DNA of 64,000 nucleotides, taken from contig NZ_CP016268.1 in NCBI RefSeq assembly GCF_001677435.1, positions 372,001-436,000 of the forward strand, in the 5' to 3' direction. Every line of letters starts with the position of its first letter. The stretch's first letter is position 1. The notes beneath the pieces are model-generated. The model worked only from the letters and a program-made list of their open reading frames with translations. It did not search any database and was not told the DNA's origin. Made by a program: the position numbers and the translations under genes. This DNA comes from Woeseia oceani. Its GTDB lineage: Bacteria; Pseudomonadota; Gammaproteobacteria; Steroidobacterales; Woeseiaceae. Positions 34,254 to 42,290 of this stretch are shown here, piece by piece.

Positions 34254-35528
34254 TCAGCGGATGCATTTGATGCCCGTCATAGCTTGCAGGTGACTGAGCG
34301 ATTCATCGCTGTGCAGTTGCAGGAACGGCGATACTGAAACGCCGCCTGGTGCATTGCGCACAAAACTGCCGGTTCCGGTCATGTAGTTCAGCGCACTCGC
34401 GTCGTGTATGACGTACGGCTCTTCGTTGATCGCGCCGAGATACAGCATGACGTGGCCCGGCGTGTAAATAAGATCGCCCGCCTGCAGCGAGCGCAATGCA
34501 GCGCGTTTCTCATCGTTCGTGCTCTGGTCGCTGAAACGGAGGTTCTCGCCAATCGGACTGGCACCCTGATCGTCCGAATTGCGCGGCAAATAGATGCCGA
34601 AGGTTCGGTAGATCTCGGCGACAAACCCGGAGCAGTCGCGGCTGTTGCGCGAGTGCCCCCAGCCGTAGACCTCACCCAGAAAGCAAAACGCCTGACGGAT
34701 CACGTGGCGTCGGGTGTAACTCAGGTAACCCGGGTGCACGTCGGCATCTTGCGGGATCAGGGCCGGCGCGAATCGCAACAGACCGTCCTCGCCACGCACG
34801 GGGAGTTCGACGATGTGGTGGTTGTTGCGTGCGTTCGGCGGAACGTTACACGGGCCGCTGTAGAGTGGCAGGCGGATACTCATGTCCAGCTGTATGCCGG
34901 AGGTTTGCGGCAAGGCGGGGTTGCTGGTGGTGTAGATCTTGGCACCGGTAACCAGCAAGAACCCGGTGTTCTCGGGTGATTCGAGCACCTGATCCCGCTC
35001 ACCGATGGCGACGGCATTGGCGTGCACCCAGCCGAGGTAGTTGTAGCTCTGTACCAGCAGCCAGCCCCGGTCTTTGCTTTGGTGCAGCACGGCAACCCTG
35101 TCCGTCGGGAACAGGCCGTTTTCCTGAAAGCGATCGAAGTCTTGCGGCGCCGTGGTCTTGCTGACGATGTCGTCTGTCGGGTAGCGACGCATGCTGGTGC
35201 GACGAACAATCAGGCCGAAACGAACGGGATTGCGATCCGCGATACCGGGGATGTTCAAACCGGCCTCGTACCGCGCATAGTCGTCGCGCTGCAACGCAAC
35301 GCCGCTTCGGTAGTAGTGCGTCTCATGCGGGATACGACTGACCCGCCTTAGCATCGCTGTTAATTCTGCCGCTGACAGTGTTGTCGGAAACGCGCGCAGG
35401 TCGGCGAGCGAGCGGGTCGTGGCAAAAGAGCGCTCGTTCATGGCGCTGATCTGCGCTGCCGTTAACAACCGCTCGTCAACGTTCGCCGTGTTCCCGATCC
35501 AGAATTCGGGCGTCAGGACGTCAGTCAC
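34254..35528 (-). CDS. SH3-domain NlpC/P60 peptidase (YkfC / dipeptidyl-peptidase VI type)
   Basis: 424 residues from GTG 35528; the ribosome site is weak. Two SH3b-like domains (about 95-180 with VRRTSMRRYPTDD and WLLVQSYNYLGWVHANAVAI, and 185-250) precede a C40 NlpC/P60 domain with catalytic Cys299 (SRDCSGFVAEIYRTFG), His359 (TPGHVMLYLG) and His375 (YVIHDAS). The family cuts gamma-D-Glu-meso-diaminopimelate or L-Ala-D-Glu bonds in muropeptides. No signal peptide is visible, so like YkfC it may work in the cytosol on imported peptides, unless the true start is further upstream. It lies 57 bp after the AmiD-like gene on the same strand, likely one operon. Confidence 0.85.
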   Translation of the reverse strand: MTDVLTPEFWIGNTANVDERLLTAAQISAMNERSFATTRSLADLRAFPTTLSAAELTAMLRRVSRIPHETHYYRSGVALQRDDYARYEAGLNIPGIADRNPVRFGLIVRRTSMRRYPTDDIVSKTTAPQDFDRFQENGLFPTDRVAVLHQSKDRGWLLVQSYNYLGWVHANAVAIGERDQVLESPENTGFLLVTGAKIYTTSNPALPQTSGIQLDMSIRLPLYSGPCNVPPNARNNHHIVELPVRGEDGLLRFAPALIPQDADVHPGYLSYTRRHVIRQAFCFLGEVYGWGHSRNSRDCSGFVAEIYRTFGIYLPRNSDDQGASPIGENLRFSDQSTNDEKRAALRSLQAGDLIYTPGHVMLYLGAINEEPYVIHDASALNYMTGTGSFVRNAPGGVSVSPFLQLHSDESLSHLQAMTGIKCIR

Positions 35529-35585
35529 GGCGCCGCCCGCGCTGTCGATAGCGTGTCATGCCGGTGTCGGCAAGCCGGGTGAGAC

Positions 35586-36551
35586 TCACGAGCGGTCAGT
35601 GGTATCGATGTCGGCCGGCATTGCCTCTGGTGCCGGGGCGACCTCTGTGCGCAACAGTTCTTCAAGGCGTGCAGGAAAGTATTTTTCAATCAGCGCATAA
35701 AGAGTGGCGGTCGTTTCGAGGGTCGGTTCGCCGGTTACCTGGTAAGGGCGAAAATGCATTTGAAACGCGCTGATCACGTCCCGGGTCTGCTCGTCCAGTT
35801 CACCGCTTATCTCGATGCCGTAGCCGTAAGCGTTCAAGGCGCGCTGGATATTGTCCAGTGGCATGGGTTGCTGGCGGAATTGTTCCCAATAGCGAACGAC
35901 TGTTTCGTCATCAAACCACGCGCCATAGCCGAGCCGGTAAAGGCGTTGCCACGGGAAGCGCGGACCCGGATCGATCTTGCGGCCCGGCGCGATGTCCGAA
36001 TGGCCGACGATGTTGGTCGGCGAAATATCCGGATACCGCTTCAGCAAGTCATCGAGTAATTCGATGACAAGTTGCATCTGCGATTCGGCAAAGTCCGGGT
36101 AGAAGCAGAGGCGCTCGGTTTCTGCTCCGGTCGCCGACGTTATCGCGGGGCTGGAATGGCAGTACGTCTGATTCACGATTTCGATACCCAGCGACTGGTC
36201 ATTGAGCGCCGTGCGCCCACCCCAGTAACTGTGCCCGGCATGCCAGGCTCTGCCAGTTTCCGGAACGAGCTGGAATACCTTGAGTTCCTTGTCGGTGTAG
36301 CTGGCGTCGTCAGGCTCGGGAATGAGGTAGTGCGAGCTGACCGGGCGGCTTGAAGGCTGGGTCAGGATACGCAGCGAGTCGCCGAAATTGGCGGTCGTGT
36401 GGTGCAGAACGATGATGGAAATTCGGCTGTTGTAGTTCGCGGAATCTGCGCGAACCGGGGCGCCGTTTGCGCAACCTTGTAGCAAATACGCGACGGCCAG
36501 CAGGGCGACGGGAATACGGGCGTTCCGTGCTCGGAAATAACGAAAAAGCAT
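35586..36551 (-). CDS. amiD: Lipoprotein N-acetylmuramoyl-L-alanine amidase (AmiD-like)
   Basis: 321 residues with a lipobox (AYLLQGC, Cys27). Amidase_2/PGRP domain with zinc ligands His50 or His51 (IVLHHTT), His184 (IVGHSDIAPGR) and Asp194 (KIDPGP), plus Glu124 in LGIEIVN. A C-terminal peptidoglycan-binding_1-like domain (about 235-292: LDNIQRALNAYGYGIEISGE, DVISAFQMHFRP) follows. This is the E. coli AmiD plan: an outer-membrane lipoprotein that removes the peptide from MurNAc, including anhydro-MurNAc. It would produce free peptides for the NlpC/P60 peptidase encoded next. The Asp zinc ligand rather than Cys agrees with Amidase_2 enzymes. Confidence 0.88.
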   Translation of the reverse strand: MLFRYFRARNARIPVALLAVAYLLQGCANGAPVRADSANYNSRISIIVLHHTTANFGDSLRILTQPSSRPVSSHYLIPEPDDASYTDKELKVFQLVPETGRAWHAGHSYWGGRTALNDQSLGIEIVNQTYCHSSPAITSATGAETERLCFYPDFAESQMQLVIELLDDLLKRYPDISPTNIVGHSDIAPGRKIDPGPRFPWQRLYRLGYGAWFDDETVVRYWEQFRQQPMPLDNIQRALNAYGYGIEISGELDEQTRDVISAFQMHFRPYQVTGEPTLETTATLYALIEKYFPARLEELLRTEVAPAPEAMPADIDTTDRS

Positions 36552-36786
36552 GTGTGAGGTACCGTTTATGGCTGTCTTGGCCCGTCAGGGGCATACTGTG
36601 GGCGAATATGTTATTCCAAATGGCCGGAAAATGTTGCGCTCACGGCACAGAATCTGGCCCAATCTCACCGGTGCAACCTGTGTGGAATAAATAATTCTTT
36701 ACTTTTCAGCGCCGAACGATATTTTACGCGTTGATATCAATTCCAGTTCTGAGAAAGTCCGGTGTGGACTTGGGAGAAAGGACGTC

Positions 36787-39759
36787 ATGCGTCAACAACC
36801 ATGGTCGGCTGAAAGGTCGAATTTTCGCAACAAGTTGAATCGGGTGTGGGCAGTGCTCGCCCTTGGCCTCGCGTTTTTCGCAGCGCCGGCATTCGCCCAG
36901 CAAACGGGTGATATCAGCGGTAAGGTCACCGACAGCAGCGGTGCCGGTGTGGCCGGGGTGTCGATCACCGCGAGCAGTAATGTACTGCCGCAGGCGCGCA
37001 CGACCAGTTCGTCCGCCAGCGGTCGCTACCGCATGCCGTTGTTGCCACCCGGTAATTACGAAGTGCGTTTCACCTTCCCCGATGGCTCTACTCTGGTGCG
37101 CAATGCCGCGGTAATTCTGCAGCAAAACTCCGAAGTCGATGTCACCATGGGCGTCGCCCAGGCACAGATGGAAGAAATCATGGTGCTGGGCACGCAGGCG
37201 CTCGCCGATACGGGCCAGGCCTCGCTCAAGAACTCAGTGAATGCGGCGACCATTGACGCATTGCCTGTCGGTCAGGAATACCGCGATCTGATGAAGCTCA
37301 TTCCGGGCGTCCAATACAGTGAAGACACCGTTCGTGGCCCCAGCTCCGGCGGCAGCGGTCAGGACAACGGTTACCAGTTCGACGGCGTTGACGTTTCTCT
37401 GCCGCTATTCGGTACTTTGTCTGCCGATCCTTCCTCGCACGATATCGCGCAGGTATCCATCGTTCGCGGTGGTGCCAAAGCTATAGGCTTCAACCGTTCT
37501 GGCGGTTTTTTGATGAACACGGTGAGCAAGTCCGGTACGGACGAATTCACTGGCGAAGTCAGTTACAAGATGCAGTCCGCGAGCCTGACCGGTGACCGCG
37601 AAACCGGCGACAACCCGCTGGAGTTCGATGAAGACAAAGACTGGCTGACAGCCAGCTTCGGCGGCCCGATCTTGCGAGATCGTCTGTATTTCTACACGTC
37701 TTACTATGCGCCGACCGCAACCCGCGACAACACCGCCAATGCGTATGGCCCGGTTGGTGATTTTGACGACTCGCGTGACGAGTTCTTCGGCAAACTGACC
37801 TTTTCGCCGACTGACAACATCCTGCTGAATGGCAGCTTCCGCACGTCTGAGCACGAGATTAGAAATCGCAGTGTCGGCACGTTCGGCGCTGCTTCAACGT
37901 CCGAAGGCGACAAGTCCACGCTGGATATTGCCATTCTTGAAGGCTCCTGGATTGTCACCGACGATGACGCGATAAACTTCAAGTACACGCATTTCCAGAA
38001 CGACAACTCATCGCGTCCTGACACATTGTTCGGTTTCCAGATCGCCGAGGGTGATTCGCTGAACATTAACGCGCTGGATCAGCTGGGTAACTTCACGGTT
38101 CCCACTCCGATAGCCGGCGAAACGGCGTACAACGCCTTCATTCAGCCTTACATTGACCAGTACGGCTACAGTGACGGCGGTGTTGCGACCGGCGGCGGTA
38201 ACGTTGGCGGTGGCAGTACCCTCGATGACCAGAATTTCATGCGGGAAAGCTTTGAAATCGGCTACGACCGCCTGTTCTACGCGGGCAATGTTACTCATGA
38301 TCTGCACATTGGCTACCAGTACCAGACCATTGAGGAAGAGCTGTCACGTACTTCGAATGGCTGGGGTTCGATCACTGTGCCCGGTGGCCGCGTAATGGCA
38401 ACTGACGGTGTTACGCCGATCTTCTTCCAGGCGACGTTCGAGCAAATGAGTCTGCTGACCGGTGGGGGCGCGGCGATTCCGCCGATCGTTTCCACGGTTG
38501 ACATGCAGAGCTTCGAGATCAACGACACGATCGAAGTTGGTGACTGGACTTACAACGTTGGCGTTCTGTTCAGCAATGACGTTCTGTACGGCCAGGGTCT
38601 GGCTGCAGACTCATCCAATCCGCTGACCGGGCTGACCCCGTCACCGGGCTCCGTGTACAAGATGTACGAAGTGGACTGGAAAGACATGATCCAGCCACGC
38701 CTCGGCGTGAACTGGGATTACTCCGACACCAGTTCCATGTACGTTAACTACGCGAAGTACAACCCGTCGGCCTCGTCACTGGCTCGCGCCGCATCGTGGG
38801 ACAGAAACCTGCGTCGCAGCATTCGTGCCAATTTCGATCAGAACGGCAACTTCATCGAAGTTGATCCGGTGGGTTCATCCTCGGGCAAGGTTTTCGATGA
38901 CGACCTGACACCGCGTTCCATCGACGAGTACCTGGTCGGTTGGACGAAAGACGTCAACAGCGACCTCGTGGTACGTGCGCACGTTCGTTACCGCAAGGGC
39001 GGTCACTTCTGGGAAGACACCAACAACACGGCGCGCGTTGATTACAACCCGCCGGCTGGTATCCCCCGCGAGCCGTACGTTCCGAACCTGGACGACATCC
39101 GCGCTGAAATCGGCGGTTCGTCTTACGTGATCGCCGAGCTCGATGGTGGTTATACGAAGTACTACGAGGCGAGCGTCGAAGCCGAGTGGAATCTCGACAA
39201 CCTGTTCCTGCGCGGTTCCTACGTGTGGAGTCACTACTACGGTAACTTCGATCAGGACAACACCACTACGGACAACGATCAGAACATTTTCATCGGTTCG
39301 TCTAACATCGGTGACGATGCAGGACGTCAGTTGTGGGACTTCAAGGACGGCAATCTGAAAGGGGACCGTCGCCACATGCTGAAGGTGTACGGTTACTACC
39401 TGTTTAACTGGAACGGTTCAGCCGGTGCCTACCTTGTGTATCAGTCCGGTCAGCCGTGGGAGTCATGGGACGTCGAAGTCTATCGGGCACTCACTTCCAG
39501 CACCAGCGACACGATCCGTTACTCGGAGCCTGCGGGTTCTCGTACGACCTCGGCTCACTGGCAGCTTGACCTGAATTACACGCACAACTTCCAGGTCTTT
39601 GGTGATCAGAATATCCAGTTGCGAGCGGACATCTTCAACGTGTTCGATCGTCAGACCGGGTACAACATCGAGCCACGTGTGAACAATGACAACTACGGAC
39701 TCCCGCAGGATTTCTTCAATCCGCGAAGAATCCAGCTGGCGGTCAAGTACCAGTTCTAA
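36787..39759 (+). CDS. TonB-dependent receptor with carboxypeptidase-regulatory-like N-terminal domain
   Basis: 990 residues, ATG 36787 after GGGAGAAAGG. Signal peptide about 14-39 (WAVLALGLAFFAAPAFAQ). A CarboxypepD_reg/Ig-like domain (about 42-115: GDISGKVTDSSGAGVAGVSI, GRYRMPLLPPGNYEVRFTF) is followed by a TonB box (EEIMVLGTQ, about 122-130), a plug (LPVGQEYRDLMKLIPGVQYS) and a long barrel ending VKYQF. This is the Oar-like type, without an STN domain, so it imports but should not signal. A hairpin separates it from the lipoprotein-phosphoesterase, symporter and nagAB genes. An amino-sugar or muropeptide ligand is inferred from that context. Confidence 0.85.
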   Translation: MRQQPWSAERSNFRNKLNRVWAVLALGLAFFAAPAFAQQTGDISGKVTDSSGAGVAGVSITASSNVLPQARTTSSSASGRYRMPLLPPGNYEVRFTFPDGSTLVRNAAVILQQNSEVDVTMGVAQAQMEEIMVLGTQALADTGQASLKNSVNAATIDALPVGQEYRDLMKLIPGVQYSEDTVRGPSSGGSGQDNGYQFDGVDVSLPLFGTLSADPSSHDIAQVSIVRGGAKAIGFNRSGGFLMNTVSKSGTDEFTGEVSYKMQSASLTGDRETGDNPLEFDEDKDWLTASFGGPILRDRLYFYTSYYAPTATRDNTANAYGPVGDFDDSRDEFFGKLTFSPTDNILLNGSFRTSEHEIRNRSVGTFGAASTSEGDKSTLDIAILEGSWIVTDDDAINFKYTHFQNDNSSRPDTLFGFQIAEGDSLNINALDQLGNFTVPTPIAGETAYNAFIQPYIDQYGYSDGGVATGGGNVGGGSTLDDQNFMRESFEIGYDRLFYAGNVTHDLHIGYQYQTIEEELSRTSNGWGSITVPGGRVMATDGVTPIFFQATFEQMSLLTGGGAAIPPIVSTVDMQSFEINDTIEVGDWTYNVGVLFSNDVLYGQGLAADSSNPLTGLTPSPGSVYKMYEVDWKDMIQPRLGVNWDYSDTSSMYVNYAKYNPSASSLARAASWDRNLRRSIRANFDQNGNFIEVDPVGSSSGKVFDDDLTPRSIDEYLVGWTKDVNSDLVVRAHVRYRKGGHFWEDTNNTARVDYNPPAGIPREPYVPNLDDIRAEIGGSSYVIAELDGGYTKYYEASVEAEWNLDNLFLRGSYVWSHYYGNFDQDNTTTDNDQNIFIGSSNIGDDAGRQLWDFKDGNLKGDRRHMLKVYGYYLFNWNGSAGAYLVYQSGQPWESWDVEVYRALTSSTSDTIRYSEPAGSRTTSAHWQLDLNYTHNFQVFGDQNIQLRADIFNVFDRQTGYNIEPRVNNDNYGLPQDFFNPRRIQLAVKYQF

Positions 39760-39801
39760 GCTAAACAGCTGCACGGCTGCGCCGTGACAGCTATCGTACT
39801 C

Positions 39802-39833
39802 AGGCCCCTGTCTTTCCGTTAAGGCAGGGGCTT
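39802..39833 (+). terminator. Hairpin between the TonB receptor and the lipoprotein gene
   Basis: AGGCCCCTG (39802-39810) pairs with CAGGGGCTT (39825-39833, one G-T) around a 14-base loop. It ends 15 bases before the next ATG. Only weakly T-rich sequence follows, so it may act as a partial terminator that lowers expression of the downstream genes relative to the receptor. A second small hairpin (CACGGC-TGC-GCCGTG) lies at about 39772-39786. Confidence 0.45.
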
Positions 39834-39848
39834 GATACGTTTAAAGCC

Positions 39849-42290
39849 ATGCTCTGGAAGAAACAGCCCATCCTTAAACTTATAAAACCGGCCGTGTTGA
39901 CGGCAGCGATCCTGCTTCTCGGCGCCTGCAAGCCAGCGACTTCGTTGTCGGATGATGCCTTGCTCCTGCCGGCGCTTGATGCGGCCGAAATGCGCTGGAT
40001 CGCAAGTCGCATCTACCAGAACGAAACCCGCGGCCAGGCGCGCTACCTGACCCATTGGGGGGCTGGCGAGGATTTTCCGTCGCTCGGCATCGGTCATTTC
40101 ATCTGGTTTCCTGCCACCGTCGATGCACCGTTCGACGAATCGTTTCCCGCTCTGGTGAGCTACCTCAACGCACATGAGAATGCCTGCGCAGTAATGCCGG
40201 ACTGGCTTGCCGAACTCGAACCGTTTGCCGCTCCCTGGGCGGACCGGGAAGGATTCGAAGCGGCGCTGGATTCCGACAACATGCTGCAGCTACGCCTTTG
40301 GCTGGCCGCAACCGCTACCGAGCAAGCGCAGTACATCGTCGACAACTTCAGTCGGCGCTGGAGCGAGATTGACCTGCCGACCGAAGACTACCGGGCACTC
40401 ACCGCGCTACTGCAGGACTTGATGCAGACCTCCGGGGGGCGTTTCGCGGTCATTGATTACGTGAACTTCAAAGGTCTGGGCACCAATCCCCGGGAACGCT
40501 ATGCCGGTGAAGGCTGGGGCCTGATGCAGGTGCTGAGTGACATCGTTGCCGCTCGCGCAGACGGAGATGCGACCGGCAGTCTCGTCGAACAGTTCAGCGC
40601 GGCCGCCGCCGCGCGGCTGCGACAACGGGTCGAACTCGCACCGCCGGAGCGTAACGAGGCGCGTTGGCTTGCCGGCTGGATGCGGCGGGTCGGCGACTAT
40701 GCCTCGCTCCCCGTCGAGTCCGCGCGCGCGCAGTACGCCGGCTTCAGGGTGCAGCCTTACCTGCAAAACCCGACGTCGACTTCCATGAACGTGATCTGGT
40801 TCAGCGATGCCGCAACGGCGGGAGAGCTGAGCCTGCTTGCCGGCGAGGAAAACGGCGGCGTCGTGCAGGTCATACAGACCACGCCAGCCGCGGCATGCGA
40901 GCTCGGCTACCACCCAAGAGAGCTGGCCTCGCTTGAGAATGGCCGCTTGCCCACAGCGCCTTTCAAACACGTCGTGGAATTGTCAGACCTGCAGCCGGGC
41001 GCTGCTTATCGTTACACCGTCGTGCAGAACGGCCAGCAGGCCAGTGGTGAATTTCGTACACCAGGCCCGGCCGATGAAGCACTGCGGTTCGTCGTCTATG
41101 CCGACAGCGAGACGGAGCCGGAATCGGTCGGCAAGCCGTCGGCTTGGGGCGGCTGGGACGATGCGCCCGGCGAACGGCCATACCCTGTTGATCAGGACAC
41201 CGGCTATCGCGAGAACCTGCGGGTGATGGCCAATGCCAAACCGGATTTTATCGCCATCGCGGGTGACCTTGTGCAATCAGGCGGTGAGCAGCGCGACTGG
41301 GATGAATTCTGGCGACTGAATGCGGCTATCGCGGCCACCACACCCATTTATCCGGCGCTCGGCAATCACGAGTATTTTGCCGGGCCCGGCGCATTCGGTG
41401 ATTACGGTGCGGATGCGAGTCGGCGTGCCGTCCAAAAGTACAAAGGCTATTTTTCGTTCCCTGACAACGGTGCTGACAATGAAGCACACCAGGGTTCCTA
41501 TTACGCAATCCAGCGCGGCCCGGTCAGCCTGATTGTCATCGATGGCAATGACGGCGTCCCGCACCGCAGCGATACAGACACGAACTGGTACTTACGTGAC
41601 CAAAGTCAGGGTGGTGTCGCGCCGGCCTGGAATCCGGGCTCTCGCCAATACGTATGGCTGGAAGAGCGTTTGCGACATGCGCAGCAGAACAGTGCATTTA
41701 CGTTTGTCATGTTCCATGCCGCACCGTATTCATCGGGCGTACATGCCTTGCCGCCCGGGCTGGGCGAGGGCAAGGACTACCTGCCGGGCACACCGCTGCG
41801 GGCGCTGACGCCGCTGTTCTCACGTTACGGTGTCGATGCCGTGTTCAGTGGTCACGATGAACTCTACGAGCATTCTGTGGTGCCCGGTACCGAGGTGCTG
41901 CCCGGCGGCGGCAGTGCAGAACATGCCGTGCATTTTTACGTCGTCGGAATTGGTGGTGACGGTTTGCGTGGCGCCGCTCGTGAGGTGCGCAATCCGTACC
42001 GGGTGTTTTCTGCCGCGGCCGATGCGCCGGAACAGTACGATGACAACGGCATGCTGATCGACGGTGGTATCCACTACGGACACTTGCGGGTAACGGTGAA
42101 TCAGGCTTCTGCCGGCTACTGGCAGGCACAACTGGAACCGGTTTACCTGTTTCCGCTGTTTGCCGCGGATGGCACGGTGCGGGCATTCGAGCCACGAAAC
42201 TATGCCGATGTGACGGTGTTGCGCGGCATGCAGGTCAATGCCGACAACGAAGCTGCAGTCAACAATGCACGGGAGACGGACGAGCAATGA
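39849..42290 (+). CDS. Lipoprotein with a lysozyme-like N domain fused to a purple-acid-phosphatase-type metallophosphoesterase
   Basis: 813 residues. Lipobox LLGAC with Cys27. Residues about 40-290 form a separate domain with IYQNETRG (Glu59) and SLGIGHFIWFP (80-88), then VNFKGLGTNPRERYAGEGWG. The Glu followed by a GIGH turn resembles the catalytic entrance of T4-type lysozymes, so a muramidase-like activity is possible but unproven. Residues 297-405 look like a fibronectin-type PAP N domain (VQPYLQNPTSTSMNVIWFSD). Residues 412-680 are a metallophosphoesterase with YADSE, AGDLVQSGG, GNHEYF (505-510), MFHAAP (His623) and SGHDELYEHS (His669, His675). It overlaps the symporter gene by 4 bp and heads a likely nagAB operon. 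Confidence 0.75.
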   Translation: MLWKKQPILKLIKPAVLTAAILLLGACKPATSLSDDALLLPALDAAEMRWIASRIYQNETRGQARYLTHWGAGEDFPSLGIGHFIWFPATVDAPFDESFPALVSYLNAHENACAVMPDWLAELEPFAAPWADREGFEAALDSDNMLQLRLWLAATATEQAQYIVDNFSRRWSEIDLPTEDYRALTALLQDLMQTSGGRFAVIDYVNFKGLGTNPRERYAGEGWGLMQVLSDIVAARADGDATGSLVEQFSAAAAARLRQRVELAPPERNEARWLAGWMRRVGDYASLPVESARAQYAGFRVQPYLQNPTSTSMNVIWFSDAATAGELSLLAGEENGGVVQVIQTTPAAACELGYHPRELASLENGRLPTAPFKHVVELSDLQPGAAYRYTVVQNGQQASGEFRTPGPADEALRFVVYADSETEPESVGKPSAWGGWDDAPGERPYPVDQDTGYRENLRVMANAKPDFIAIAGDLVQSGGEQRDWDEFWRLNAAIAATTPIYPALGNHEYFAGPGAFGDYGADASRRAVQKYKGYFSFPDNGADNEAHQGSYYAIQRGPVSLIVIDGNDGVPHRSDTDTNWYLRDQSQGGVAPAWNPGSRQYVWLEERLRHAQQNSAFTFVMFHAAPYSSGVHALPPGLGEGKDYLPGTPLRALTPLFSRYGVDAVFSGHDELYEHSVVPGTEVLPGGGSAEHAVHFYVVGIGGDGLRGAAREVRNPYRVFSAAADAPEQYDDNGMLIDGGIHYGHLRVTVNQASAGYWQAQLEPVYLFPLFAADGTVRAFEPRNYADVTVLRGMQVNADNEAAVNNARETDEQ

